Counted from the stretch's first letter, positions 24,923 through 34,892 are shown. The stretch is 64,000 bases of DNA from CAVOGJ01 sp963700865 (GCA_963700865.1 CAVOZC010000018.1:806001-870000); one strand, 5' to 3'. Program-made: numbers and translations. The notes: generated by a model from the letters alone, not told the origin.

Positions 24923-26179
24923 ATGTTTTCGCTCCGCCGCTCGTTGGTCGTTGTGGCAGGCATCTTTATCGGCATCGCCCTGGCCTCCGGCCAGACCGAA
25001 ACCGCCGGAACACAACCGGCGCAGTGGCGGATGGTTTGGAAGGGCGATCCGGCGACACAAGCGCTGGTGGCCTGGAATACCCGAGAGTCGGGACAGTCGC
25101 ATCTCGTTCGCTTCCGATCGAAGTCGGACGGCGCCGCCGCGTTTGAGGAACGGGCGGCGACCAAGAGTGGCGAATACTCGTATCGCCGCCAGGATGAGTT
25201 GCCGCTGTTTTATCACTACGTGGAATTGGAGCAGCTGCAGCCGGCGACCGAGTACGAGCTGGAGATGGTGAGCGATGGGCATGTGTCGCCCCGTTTCTAT
25301 TTTCGGACGGCTCCCGACGGCGCAGCCGATTTCAGCCTGTTGTTTGGCAGCGACTCGCGGAGCGACCATCCACAACGGCGGATGATGAATCGGCTCCTTG
25401 CTCGATTGGTCGAGGAGGGTGCGCGGAGCGGTACCGGGGCCGATGATATCCTGGCGCTGATGCACGGTGGCGATTATGTCTTTGGCGGCACCAACCTGAC
25501 GCAATGGAGCCAGTGGATGTCGGATCACGAGTTGACGACGACGAGCGACGGCCGTCTGCTTCCGATCATCCCGGCGCGGGGCAATCATGATCGGGGCCGT
25601 CTGTTTTGCGAAGTCTTTGGCTTTGATGCGCGGGACAACCACAATTGGTACGCCATCAGCTTCGGAGAGCGACTGCGTGTCGTGACGTTGAATACCGAGG
25701 CCAGCGTCGCGGGCAATCAGGCGGATTGGCTGCGCCAGCAATTGGCGGCAGCCCGCCCCGTCCATACCTGGCTGGTCGCCCAATATCATCAGCCTGCCTA
25801 TCCCGCCGTGAAGTGGCCCAGCAGTGCCTTGAATCACTGGGTGCCGCTGTTTGAGAAGTACGATGTCGACCTGGTCTGCGAAGCCGATGGGCACGACATC
25901 AAGCGAACGCTGCCGATCCGCGGCGGAAAGTTCGCGGAGGATGGGGTCGTCTATATCGGGGAGGGGGGGCTCGGCGTGCCCCAACGGACTCCCAAGTCCG
26001 ATCGCTGGTTTCTTCAATCACCGGGCATGTCCGGGTCGGGACATCACGTACAGCGGTTACGGTTCACGGCCGACGCGATGACCTATGAATGCGTCCTGCA
26101 GGAGGGCGAGATCTGTGACCGCTGGGAGCGGTTGCGGCGGGAATCCGCGGTCATGGCCCAAGCCACATCCGGCAGTTAG
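24923..26179 (+). CDS. Secreted metallophosphoesterase with N-terminal fibronectin-like domain
   Basis: The 418-residue protein starts with a signal peptide (MFSLRRSLVVVAGIFIGIAL). Residues about 30-125 look like the purple-acid-phosphatase N-terminal fibronectin-type domain (VELEQLQPATEYELEM). The calcineurin-like catalytic part follows with LFGSDSRSDH, MHGGDYVFGG, PARGNHDR and VAQYHQP, the metal-binding blocks in order. The last block reads EADGHDIKRT rather than the usual GHxH, so the final metal ligand may differ. Likely a periplasmic or secreted phosphatase. The start at 24923 is supported by AGGAG upstream. It is convergent with ribBA. Confidence 0.87.
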   Translation: MFSLRRSLVVVAGIFIGIALASGQTETAGTQPAQWRMVWKGDPATQALVAWNTRESGQSHLVRFRSKSDGAAAFEERAATKSGEYSYRRQDELPLFYHYVELEQLQPATEYELEMVSDGHVSPRFYFRTAPDGAADFSLLFGSDSRSDHPQRRMMNRLLARLVEEGARSGTGADDILALMHGGDYVFGGTNLTQWSQWMSDHELTTTSDGRLLPIIPARGNHDRGRLFCEVFGFDARDNHNWYAISFGERLRVVTLNTEASVAGNQADWLRQQLAAARPVHTWLVAQYHQPAYPAVKWPSSALNHWVPLFEKYDVDLVCEADGHDIKRTLPIRGGKFAEDGVVYIGEGGLGVPQRTPKSDRWFLQSPGMSGSGHHVQRLRFTADAMTYECVLQEGEICDRWERLRRESAVMAQATSGS

Positions 26180-26200
26180 CCGGAGCCTGCCCGCGTCCGT

Positions 26201-27421
26201 TTACCTGGCATCGGGCGGCAGGCGATGCCCCATCTTGTCACGTTTCGTGGCCAGATATTGCGCGTTGTGTTCGTTGATTGAGGGCAGGATGGGAACCTGA
26301 TCCACCACGGTTAATTCAAATCCGCCATAGACAACGGCATCCGTCTTTTTGGGATTGTTGGTCAGTAATCGTACGCGTGACAGTCCTAAGTCTTTCAGGA
26401 TCTGGATGCCGATTCCGTAATCGCGCGAGTCGGCCTTAAACCCCAAGGCCAAATTGGCTTCGACCGTATCCATTCCCTCGTCCTGCAGATGGTAGGCCTT
26501 GATCTTTTCGACGAGCCCGATGCCCCGACCCTCTTGGGGCAGGTAAACCACGACGCCCACGCCCTCGCGGCTGATCATTTCCAGGGCCAGGTGGAGCTGG
26601 TCGCCGCAATCGCAGCGGAGCGAATCGAGCAGGTCGCCCGTGAAACAGGACGAGTGTAAGCGTACGAGCGGGGCGTCGACCCGCTGCAGGTCGCCCATCG
26701 TCAAGACAATGGGTTCACCCGCCTCGTATTGCACCTGATAGGCGATGATCTTGAACTCGCCAAATCGTGTCGGCAGCTTTGCCTCGGCGGTCCGATGCAC
26801 CAGCCGCTCTCGTTGCTGTCGGTAGCGAATGAGTTGTTCGATCGAGATCATCGGCAAGTCGAATTTGTGCGCCATCTCAAACAATTGGGATCGCGTTGCC
26901 CGGTCCCCTTCCTCATCGAGAATCTCGCACAGGACGCCGGATGGATGCAGTCCGGCAAGGCGTGCCAGATCGACCGAGGCCTCGGTGTGTCCCGCTCGGC
27001 GGAGGACGCCACCTTTCTTGGCGATGAGCGGATCGACATGCCCTGGTCGCAGGAAGTCGGCTGGCTGCGCCGTGGGGGTAATCAAGGCCTGAATGGTCGT
27101 CGCCCGCTCGGCGGCGGTAATGCCGGTCTTGGAAGAGTGATGATCGATCGTGATCGTAAAGGCCGTGCGATGCGAATCGGGTTGGCGATGGACCATGAGT
27201 GGCAGGTCCACCTGCTCCGCGATATCCGGCAGAATGGCCGCACAGATGCGTCCCTTGCCGTACTTGAGCATGAAGTTGATCCCGCGTGCGGTGACCTTTT
27301 CCGCGGCGCAGATCAGATCGCCCTCGTTTTCCCGCTCTTCGTCGTCGACCACGATGACCATGTTCCCAGCACGAACGGCGGCCACGGCTTCGTCGATGGT
27401 GGAAAAGTCAGGTGTCGTCAT
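26201..27421 (-). CDS. ribBA: Bifunctional 3,4-dihydroxy-2-butanone-4-phosphate synthase / GTP cyclohydrolase II
   Basis: The 406-residue protein combines both entry enzymes of riboflavin synthesis. The N-terminal DHBP synthase domain (about 1-205) has VIVVDDEERENEGDLICAAE and DSHRTAFTITIDH, RPGHVDPL and GHTEASVDLA. The C-terminal GTP cyclohydrolase II domain has VRLHSSCFTGDLLDSLRCDC with the zinc cysteines, YLPQEGRGIGL, and DYGIGIQILKDLGL. It makes ribulose-5-P and GTP into the two precursors of lumazine. No FMN riboswitch is visible in the leader (27422-27558). It is divergent from the esterase gene. Confidence 0.97.
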   Translation of the reverse strand: MTTPDFSTIDEAVAAVRAGNMVIVVDDEERENEGDLICAAEKVTARGINFMLKYGKGRICAAILPDIAEQVDLPLMVHRQPDSHRTAFTITIDHHSSKTGITAAERATTIQALITPTAQPADFLRPGHVDPLIAKKGGVLRRAGHTEASVDLARLAGLHPSGVLCEILDEEGDRATRSQLFEMAHKFDLPMISIEQLIRYRQQRERLVHRTAEAKLPTRFGEFKIIAYQVQYEAGEPIVLTMGDLQRVDAPLVRLHSSCFTGDLLDSLRCDCGDQLHLALEMISREGVGVVVYLPQEGRGIGLVEKIKAYHLQDEGMDTVEANLALGFKADSRDYGIGIQILKDLGLSRVRLLTNNPKKTDAVVYGGFELTVVDQVPILPSINEHNAQYLATKRDKMGHRLPPDAR

Positions 27422-27558
27422 GAGAAAAGACCTTTGTGGGGGAGAACAACCGCCCGGAAGCCTGCTCCCCAGGGCTTTCAGGGGATTTCCAGCCGGGATG
27501 GCTGAAAACGGTCTTAATGGGTCAAATAGTCATCCCCCGCTAATATAACGATAGAACC

Positions 27559-28557
27559 ATGAGTACGCAGGACCACTCCTACCCTGACGGCAACTGCTGT
27601 CCCCACCGCCCGCGGCGGACGGGACCGTGGCGGATCGTCATCCTCGCCTGGACGGTGGGGGGGGTGGTCGCCCATGGACAGGACGGTTTACCCACGTCGG
27701 CCCGCGTCGAGTCGCCGTCGGTTGAGCAAGCCTCCCACTCGGCTGGGGATGCGGCGTCGACCGCGACGAAGCCGCCGGCGATCCGCATCGTGAGAAATGT
27801 GGTCTATGCCCTTCCGGACGGACTTGAGTTAAGGGCCGATCTCTATTTGCCGCCGGAAGCGGAGGGGCGCCGCCCGGCGGTACTCTTGATCCACGGGGGT
27901 GGGTGGCGGTATGGGACCAAGGCCCAAATGTTCGCCCAGGCGCGACAACTCGCGCGGCGGGGTTACGTGGCCATGTCGATCAATTACCGCCTGGCGCCGG
28001 CATACCCGTACCCGGCTCAAGTGCAGGATTGTCTGTCCGCGGTTCGCTGGCTACGGCGACACGCTGACCGGTATCAAATCGATCCGGCGAGAATCGGCGT
28101 GTATGGATATTCGGCGGGAGGACATCTGGCATGCATGGTCGGAGTTGGCGGCGCTGCGGGCGACATCGGTACGTCAACCGGCGAGGCGGAAGTGGATGCG
28201 CGGGTGCAGGCGGTGGTGGCCGGTGGTGCTCCCTGCGATTTTCGTTCGATGCCCGCGGATAGCGACATCCTCGATTATTGGTTGGGTGGGGCTCGACAAG
28301 CCAGGCCAGCAACTTACGAGGTGGCATCGCCGATTTCGGCGGTTTCCGCGGACGATCCGCCGACGTTCTTTTTTCACGGTGAAAAGGACTGGGTGGTGCC
28401 CATCTTTATCGCGCGGCGGATGCAGGCGGCGCTTAGCAACGCGGGTGTGGAGACCGAGTTTTTTGTCTGCGAGGGAGATGGGCACGTGAACGCATTTACG
28501 GATCGAAAGGCCCGCGAGTCGGCTCAGGCGTTTCTCGACAGGGTGCTCCAGCCGTGA
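27559..28557 (+). CDS. Secreted alpha/beta hydrolase (carboxylesterase type)
   Basis: The 332-residue protein has an N-terminal hydrophobic segment (about residues 24-38), then an esterase/lipase fold. The oxyanion motif HGGGW is at 112-116, the nucleophile elbow GYSAGG at 183-188 (Ser 185), INYRLAPAYPYPAQVQD between them, an acid residue probably in HGEKDWVVP, and the catalytic His in EGDGHVNAF. This fits the hormone-sensitive-lipase/BD-FAE-like group common in planctomycetes. The next gene starts at its stop codon, so the two are probably co-transcribed. Confidence 0.88.
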   Translation: MSTQDHSYPDGNCCPHRPRRTGPWRIVILAWTVGGVVAHGQDGLPTSARVESPSVEQASHSAGDAASTATKPPAIRIVRNVVYALPDGLELRADLYLPPEAEGRRPAVLLIHGGGWRYGTKAQMFAQARQLARRGYVAMSINYRLAPAYPYPAQVQDCLSAVRWLRRHADRYQIDPARIGVYGYSAGGHLACMVGVGGAAGDIGTSTGEAEVDARVQAVVAGGAPCDFRSMPADSDILDYWLGGARQARPATYEVASPISAVSADDPPTFFFHGEKDWVVPIFIARRMQAALSNAGVETEFFVCEGDGHVNAFTDRKARESAQAFLDRVLQP

Positions 28558-29396
28558 TGCTCGAACGCGAGGAGACCGTCGAACAAGCCTACTTCTTCCG
28601 CTCGCTGCGGGAGCGGTTGGATATGGACCTGCCGATGCAGGATGTGCTGGCCAATCTGCGGCAGGAGATTCTCTCGTCCACCAAACTACCCATGGCCATT
28701 GACTTCATGCTTTCGGAACTCCTCGACCAGGGGGTCCTGGGTCCGGCGGTGCAGCGGCTAACGCACTACTTCACGGCTTTTCAGGCCTTTGTGATGAGTG
28801 AAGCGGAGCGGGAGCAAGGCCGCTTCGATCTGCAGATCGGACTGGAAGTGCTGGAACGCGAGGCGACTTATCGTGCGGAATCTCCAACGCCCGCAGGCGT
28901 CTTTCTGTATCAGTTCGAAGCGATCAGCCGCAACCGATTGCGGTACGATCCGGGATTGGCGGCCACGGCGCGCGATCCGATCTTCGATGATGCATGGCGA
29001 GACTGGGTGCAGATGGTTCGCCGGCAGGTGGGTATTGTCGACATCGCCGATTTGATTTACGTGGCGAGTGAGGAATGTCGGCAGCAGCAGATTCGGCGCG
29101 GGCTGGAGGTGGATATGGAGCATCCCTGCTTGTTCGGGGAAAAGGAGGGGAAAATCGCGGCTGCCAATCGAGGCAAGGACCCGATCCTGTTGCTGCTGGC
29201 CCTGCAGCGGCATCTGGGTTATCCCGCCGTGCCGCGTCCCAAGCCGGTGGCGGAAACCAGCGACCTGGTTCCGCAGCTATCTCGCCGGCTCGAGCGGCTG
29301 GAAGCGCGGTTAAAGCTGCTGGAGGAGGAGCAAAAGGGGGGGATCGACATCACCAAGTTTTACGGGCCGCCGCCATCCGGAGCGTCGGGAGCCTGA
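28557..29396 (+). CDS. Hypothetical protein with C-terminal coiled coil
   Basis: The product is about 279 residues. The ATG at 28557 shares its A with the esterase stop (TGATG), a typical translational coupling; a GTG one codon earlier is the alternative. The protein is helical (LTHYFTAFQAFVMSEAEREQ) with no signal peptide or membrane helix, and ends in a predicted coiled coil (LVPQLSRRLERLEARLKLLE) followed by GGIDITKFYGPPP. I do not recognise a family; it looks like a conserved planctomycete protein. Context with a secreted esterase gives no clear function. Confidence 0.7.
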   Translation: MLEREETVEQAYFFRSLRERLDMDLPMQDVLANLRQEILSSTKLPMAIDFMLSELLDQGVLGPAVQRLTHYFTAFQAFVMSEAEREQGRFDLQIGLEVLEREATYRAESPTPAGVFLYQFEAISRNRLRYDPGLAATARDPIFDDAWRDWVQMVRRQVGIVDIADLIYVASEECRQQQIRRGLEVDMEHPCLFGEKEGKIAAANRGKDPILLLLALQRHLGYPAVPRPKPVAETSDLVPQLSRRLERLEARLKLLEEEQKGGIDITKFYGPPPSGASGA

Positions 29397-29657
29397 CGTT
29401 GCCTGGCCCGCAAAAACGGGGTTTTGCCCGTCAATCAGGGGGAATATTGTCTTGTGTCAAAGAGGCCTCACTGGTACTGTGACGGTTTGGCCAACGTGTT
29501 CTTTGGCCCCGTTGACGCTCCCCCCCGAATCAAGTTTGGCGATGGTCGCCTTCAGCGGCTCCGACCACTGTCGCCCATCGATACCCATGGCATTCGTAGC
29601 AATCCTTCGCCGCTTGCTCGTTTGCTGTCTGATCCTCTAACGGTTGCGAGTCTTGCC

Positions 29658-30122
29658 GTGAGTTTTCATCTCCATCTTGATACCGAATTACTGCAGCATA
29701 TCGAGACCAGCGAGCCGATTTACGCCGAGCCGGAGACTCCCGTCCGCGCCGTGCTGGAGGAGATGCGGGCGCGTCGCAAAGGCAGCGTGCTGATTTGCCA
29801 GGATGGCCGGCTGGAAGGGATCTTCACCGAGCGCGATGCGTTGGAAGTCATGGCGGGCTCCGGCAGCCTTGACGCGCCGATTCGGGAATTGATGAAGCCG
29901 GAACCAGTGACCGTATTGATTACCGATACCGTGCAAACCGCGATCCAACTGATGTCGAGCGGCGGTTATCGGCGGTTGGCCATCTTGAATGCCGACGGTC
30001 GACCGGTGTCAGTCATTAAGGCCACCAACATCCTGCGGTACCTGGTAGAGCATTTCCCGGAGGCCATCTACAACCTGCCGCCAACCCCGCACCATGCTAC
30101 TCAAGAACGTGAGGGTGCGTAG
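29658..30122 (+). CDS. CBS-domain pair protein
   Basis: Two CBS motifs make up almost the whole 154-residue product: ETPVRAVLEEMRARRKGSVL then GIFTERDALEVMAG, and EPVTVLITDTVQTAIQLMSS then GGYRRLAILNADGRP. CBS pairs bind adenosine ligands (AMP, ATP, SAM) and often switch a partner enzyme. The frame is open upstream to 29424 but that part is not CBS-like, so the GTG at 29658 (SFHLHLDTELLQH) is preferred; the start is uncertain. It is the first gene of a cluster with the oxoacid oxidoreductase genes and a second CBS protein. Confidence 0.82.
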   Translation: MSFHLHLDTELLQHIETSEPIYAEPETPVRAVLEEMRARRKGSVLICQDGRLEGIFTERDALEVMAGSGSLDAPIRELMKPEPVTVLITDTVQTAIQLMSSGGYRRLAILNADGRPVSVIKATNILRYLVEHFPEAIYNLPPTPHHATQEREGA

Positions 30123-30252
30123 CTCGTAATTTTTTGCTTTTGCGAAGAACCCACCTATCCTTCCACTGGCCTTCTTTCGAGACAGTGACCCACTCACCTC
30201 AGCCATATCATCCTTACTCTTCGTCCTATCCAATCAGCCTTCAGAGAGAAGA

Positions 30253-32129
30253 ATGTCAACGTCAACCGAGAGTGGTGTTGAAGCCACGCATAAGAAAGTA
30301 ACGATCCTCGAAGGGGCAACGGTTCGATTCGCGGGGGATTCTGGCGACGGGATGCAACTCGCCGGGACGCAGTTGACCAATACCTCGGCGCTGGCCGGCA
30401 ACGACGTGGCCACGTTCCCCGATTTTCCGGCCGAGATTCGCGCCCCCGCGGTACGCTGGCCGGTGTCAGTGGCTTTCAAGTGCACTTTGCCTCGTCCGAT
30501 ATCTTCACGCCCGGAGACGACCTGGATGCACTCGTGGCGATGAATCCCGCGGCTCTCAAGACGAATCTCGGCGATCTGAATTCCGGCGGCATTTTGATCT
30601 GCAATCAGGATGCCTTCGATAAGAAGGGCTTGGAGCAAGCCGGCTATGCCGCGGACCCGCTCGAGGATGGTTCGCTTGAGAGCAAGTACCGGCTGTTCAA
30701 GGTCCCCATGACCGAATTGACCCGCGGCGCGGTCGAGGAAGTCGGGCTGGGGCAGAAGGATGCCGATCGCTGTCGCAATTTCTTTGCCATGGGGCTTGTT
30801 TATTGGCTCTACGGTCGCAGTCTCGATCCAACGCAACGCTACATCGAGTCGAAGTTCTCTAACAAGCCCGACGTGGCCCGCGCCAATCTGCTGGCCCTCA
30901 AGGCAGGCAGGAATTACGGCGAGACGACCGACGCCTTTGTCAGTAGCTTCAAGGTGGACCGCGCCGATCTGCCCGCGGGAACCTATCGTAACATGATGGG
31001 TAACGTCGCGTTGGCCTGGGGTTGTATCGCGGCGGCCCGCCAATCCGGGAAGGAACTTTTTCTGGGTTCCTACCCCATCACGCCGGCCAGTGACATTCTG
31101 CATGAACTGAGCAAGTACAAGAACTTCGGCGTGCGGACGTTTCAGGCCGAAGATGAGATCGCGGCGGTCACCTCCACCATCGGTGCCGCCTTTGCCGGAG
31201 CCATGGCGATCACGACATCCAGCGGACCAGGAATTGCCCTCAAGGGCGAAGCCCTCGGATTGGGACTGATGCTCGAATTGCCCATGCTGATCATCAATAT
31301 CCAACGTGGGGGGCCAAGCACTGGTCTGCCCACCAAGACCGAGCAGTCCGATCTCTTCCAGGCCATGTATGGGCGGAATGGCGAGTGCGCCGATGCCGAT
31401 CATCGCGGCCCGCAGTCCCTCCGATTGCTTCGAAATTGCCATGGAGGCCTGGCGGATTGCCGTCACGTTCATGACGCCCGTTATGATTCTCTCTGACGGC
31501 TATATCGCGAATGGTTCGGAACCATGGCGCATTCCCGACGTCGGCGAAGTTGCCGACCTTGGAGATCAAACATCCCACCGCCATGCCCGATGGAGAACCG
31601 TTCCTGCCCTATAAGCGAGACGCACATCTGGCCCGCCCCTGGGCCATCCCCGGCACGCCTGGCCTGATGCATCGCATTGGCGGCTTGGAAAAGCAGGACG
31701 TCACCGGGAATGTCAGTTACGATCCGCAAAATCACCAGCACATGGTCGATACGCGGGCACAGAAGGTGGCCAATGTGGCCCAGGAGATTCCGCAGCAGGA
31801 AGTCGTCGGTGCCCCCAGCGGCGATCTGCTGGTTCTCAGCTGGGGTGGGACTTACGGAGCCTGTCTCACGGCCGTACGTGCCGCGCAGGCAAAGGGTCTG
31901 AGTCGTCGCGCACGCCCACCTGCGGTGGCTGAATCCCTTCCCCCGTAACCTCGGCGAAATCCTGTCGTCGTTCAAGAAAGTGCTGATCCCCGAGCTGAAC
32001 TCGGGCCAGCTGCGAACGATGATCCGATCGCAGTTTCTGATCGATGCGCAGGGGCTGAACAAAGTCCAGGGCAAGCCCTTTACCGTGGCTGAGATCCTGG
32101 AAAGATTCGAAAAAGAAGTAAACGGTTAG
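30253..32129 (+). CDS. korA: 2-oxoacid:acceptor (ferredoxin) oxidoreductase, alpha subunit with fused gamma domain (four frameshifts)
   Basis: The N-terminal gamma domain (VRFAGDSGDGMQLAGTQLTN, FPDFPAEIRAP, FQVHFASSDIFTPGDDLDAL) is fused to the TPP pyrimidine-binding alpha domain (FLGSYPITPASDILHELSKY, FQAEDEIAAV, TSSGPGIALKGEALGL, RGGPSTGLPTKTEQSDL). The C-terminal domain ends LRWLNPFPRNLGEILSSF, GQLRTMIRSQ, FTVAEILERF. This is the KorA layout, about 625 residues. To read it through, one base must be added at about 30450 and one removed at about 31389, 31547 and 31905. With KorB it oxidatively decarboxylates a 2-oxoacid (2-oxoglutarate or pyruvate) to acyl-CoA, reducing ferredoxin. The symbol rests on type, not proven substrate. 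Confidence 0.88.
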
Positions 32130-32189
32130 TCCTGCTGCGGTCCGTATGATACCCCTTGCCCCTACGATTTCGACATAAAGCGAAGAGCC

Positions 32190-33223
32190 GTGAAAAGCGA
32201 AACGATGAATTCCGATCTCCCCGTACTCACGCCAGCTGATTTCGCCAGCGACCAGGATGTTCGCTGGTGTCCTGGCTGCGGCGACTATTCGATTCTGGCC
32301 CAGATGAAGAAAGTGATGCCCACGCTGGGCATTCCGCGCGAGAAGATTGTGTTCATCTCGGGCATCGGCTGTTCCAGCCGCTTTCCGTATTACATGAACA
32401 CGTACGGCATGCACAGCATCCACGGTCGTGCGCCGGCCATTGCCACGGGGCTGAAAGTCGGTCCGACCCGACCTGAAGGTGTGGGTGATCACCGGCGACG
32501 GCGACGGGCTGAGTATCGGTGGCAATCACCTGATGCATGCCATTCGCCGTAACCTGGACATCAATATTGTCCTGTTCAACAACCGCATCTACGGCTTGAC
32601 CAAGGGGCAGTATTCACCCACCTCACCGCTGGGCAAAGTGACCAAGAGCACGCCCATGGGGGCCATCGACAATCCGATTCACCCGCTGTCGATCGCCATC
32701 GGCTGCGAGGCGACGTTCGTGGCTCGATCGATTGACGTCAACATCAAGCACCTGGGTGACAGTGCTCAAGCGGGCCGCCGAGCACCGCGGGACCGCCTTT
32801 GTCGAGGTCTATCAGAACTGCAACGTCTTCAACGACGGGGCCTGGGAGTATGCCACCGATCGCGATTCGAAGGCGGACACGACCATCGAACTCGAACACG
32901 GCAAGCCGCTGATCTTTGGCAAGGATCGTAACAAGGGAATTCGTCTGAACGGCATGGAGCCGGAGGTGGTCGAACTGGGCAAAGGGATCACCGAGGATGA
33001 CCTGCTGTTCCACGATGAAAAGTCGCTCGAGCCGAGCTTGGCGTACCTGCTCAGCCGCATGCGTTACCCTGAATTTCCGGAACCGATCGGCGTCTTTCGC
33101 GCCGTGGATCAGCCGAAATACGACGTCGAATTGAATCGCCAAATCGACGAAGCCCGCGAGAAAAAGGGCGAGGGTGACCTGCAGAAACTATTCTCCTCGG
33201 GTGAAACCTGGACCGTATCATGA
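32190..33223 (+). CDS. korB: 2-oxoacid:acceptor (ferredoxin) oxidoreductase, beta subunit (two frameshifts)
   Basis: The TPP-binding subunit shows WCPGCGDYSILAQMKKVMP, FISGIGCSSRFPYYMNTYGM, GRAPAIATGLK, WVITGDGDGLSIGGNHLMHA and VLFNNRIYGLTKGQYSPTSP, the cofactor and metal motifs of KorB-type subunits. The C-terminal part is FVEVYQNCNVFNDGAW. One extra base must be skipped at about 32460 and at about 32757. About 343 residues when restored, as expected. GTG at 32190 is the listed start; ATG at 32205 is equally possible. It follows korA by 60 bases and overlaps the next CBS gene (ATGA at 33220-33223). Confidence 0.9.
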
Positions 33224-33741
33224 TCGACTGTCCCTACTGCGGAACGGAGAATATTGAAGGCGCCGATTATGCCGAATGTGGCCAATCGCTAAGCGATTTG
33301 CACTTGCCGGTACCCGCGACCGAATTGGAAGAAAGCCTGTTGCGAGATCGGCTGAGTGCCCTCAAGCCGCGCACACCGCTCATGTTGCCGCAGACGACAC
33401 CACTGAAGCAAGTGCTTGAGTTTCTCATCAACGAGAAAATCGGCTGCGTTTTTCTCACGGATAACGACAAGCTGGTCGGAGTCTTTACGGAGCGTGATGC
33501 CTACCGGCGGTTGGGTGTCGAGGCGCGGGAAAAGGCGGATCATCCCATCTCCGAGTTCATGACCCGCGGGCCCGCCTCGTTGACTTCCGATGCGAAGATC
33601 GCCTTCGCCGTGCGATCGATGGTCCAAGGCGGCTATCGGCACGTGCTGATGGTCGATAAGGAGGGCCGTCCCGAGGGAGTCGTCTCAGTGCGAGATATTA
33701 TCAAATACCTCGATCAGCGACTGGCAAGTGTCACGGGCTGA
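33220..33741 (+). CDS. CBS-domain pair protein with N-terminal zinc-ribbon-like segment
   Basis: The 173-residue protein starts MIDCPYCGTENIEGADYAEC, a zinc-ribbon knuckle pair in which one expected cysteine is Ala. Two CBS motifs follow: TTPLKQVLEFLINEKIGCVF with GVFTERDAYRRLG, and KIAFAVRSMVQGGYRHVLMV with GVVSVRDIIKYL. Its start codon overlaps the korB stop by 4 bases, so it is translationally coupled. By family logic it is likely to sense an adenosine ligand and act on the oxidoreductase, but this is inference. Confidence 0.88.
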   Translation: MIDCPYCGTENIEGADYAECGQSLSDLHLPVPATELEESLLRDRLSALKPRTPLMLPQTTPLKQVLEFLINEKIGCVFLTDNDKLVGVFTERDAYRRLGVEAREKADHPISEFMTRGPASLTSDAKIAFAVRSMVQGGYRHVLMVDKEGRPEGVVSVRDIIKYLDQRLASVTG

Positions 33742-33755
33742 GCACGGATCAACGC

Positions 33756-34823
33756 ATGCCTGTCTCGTCCCGGCCACCATCTCTCGAGACCATCCGCTGG
33801 ACAGGCGGGATCGATGGCCGGCTGACACTGATCGACCAGACGCGACTGCCGCTGGATATCGTCGAGTGGGATTGCCCGGATGTGCCGACCGTTTGGGAGG
33901 CCATCCGCAGCCTCCGCGTTCGGGAGCCCCCCGCTATTGGAATCGCCGCCGCCTACGGCGTGGTGGTTGCCGCAGGCCAGCCAGGTACGTACACCCAAGA
34001 GTCATTTCACAGGCACATTGCCCAGTCCTGCGACTATCTGGCGACGAGTCGTCCTACCGCGGTCAACCTGTTCTGGGCACTCGACCGCATGCGAGCCACC
34101 GCCGAGCGACACCGAGACCAGGAGCCGGACGTGCTGCGGCAGGCCTTGCTGGAGGAAGCACAACGCATCCATGCAGAGGACCGATCCGTTTGTCATGCCA
34201 TCGGTCGGCATGGGGCCGAGTTGCTACGGGACGGACAGGGCGTGCTCACCCATTGCAACGCGGGCGGATTGGCCACGTCCGAATACGGCACGGCACTCTC
34301 CGTATTTTTCACGGCTCAGGATCAAGGCAAGACCGTGCATGTGTTTGTCGACGAGACCCGGCCCCTGCTGCAAGGAGCGCGGCTGACGGCTTGGGAACTG
34401 ACTCAGCGAAAGATACCCGCCACACTCATCTGTGACTCGATGGCCGGACAAGTGATGAAGGAAGGTCGCGTACAGGCGGTGATCACGGGGGCGGATCGAG
34501 TCGCCGCCAACGGCGATGCGGCCAACAAGATTGGTACATACGGCGTCGCCGTATTGGCCCGCGCCCATGGAATCCCATTTTACATTGCCGCTCCCATCAG
34601 CACTTTTGACCTGGCACTGGAGAGCGGTGATGCGATTCCCATTGAACAGCGGGCGGCAGAGGAAATCACCCACGGATTTGGTCGCCGGACGGCACCCGAC
34701 GATATCGAGGTCTACAATCCCGCCTTTGACGTGACACCCGCGGAGCTGATCGCCGGCATTATTACGGAACGCGGTGTCATTCGGCCGGTGACCCGTGAGC
34801 GCATCGCCCAAATGCTTGGCTAG
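33756..34823 (+). CDS. mtnA: S-methyl-5-thioribose-1-phosphate isomerase
   Basis: The 355-residue protein matches the MtnA/eIF2B-like family in length and motifs: PAIGIAAAYGVVVAA near residue 60-72, RPTAVNLFWALDRM, and HCNAGGLATSEYGTAL with the catalytic Cys 167. Then VFVDETRPLLQGARLTAWEL follows, and ITGADRVAANGDAANKIGTY with the catalytic Asp 247. It converts 5-methylthioribose-1-P to the ribulose form in methionine salvage. It follows the second CBS gene by 14 bases, probably in the same operon. No other methionine-salvage genes are adjacent. Confidence 0.96.
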   Translation: MPVSSRPPSLETIRWTGGIDGRLTLIDQTRLPLDIVEWDCPDVPTVWEAIRSLRVREPPAIGIAAAYGVVVAAGQPGTYTQESFHRHIAQSCDYLATSRPTAVNLFWALDRMRATAERHRDQEPDVLRQALLEEAQRIHAEDRSVCHAIGRHGAELLRDGQGVLTHCNAGGLATSEYGTALSVFFTAQDQGKTVHVFVDETRPLLQGARLTAWELTQRKIPATLICDSMAGQVMKEGRVQAVITGADRVAANGDAANKIGTYGVAVLARAHGIPFYIAAPISTFDLALESGDAIPIEQRAAEEITHGFGRRTAPDDIEVYNPAFDVTPAELIAGIITERGVIRPVTRERIAQMLG

Positions 34824-34892
34824 GCCCCCCCTTCTTAGGATTCCCAGCGGCGATTTTCTTGCTCCAGCGATGGAAGTTCGTTACGGATCCGT

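Noticed and set aside
27422..27558. FMN riboswitch upstream of ribBA
   Set aside because: The conserved RFN-element blocks are not present on the minus strand; only short weak stems are seen.
30253..33223. korA-korB as a genuine pseudogene pair
   Set aside because: All breaks are single-base and motifs are intact on both sides; similar breaks occur across the window, which points to sequence error. Kept as a finding to test.
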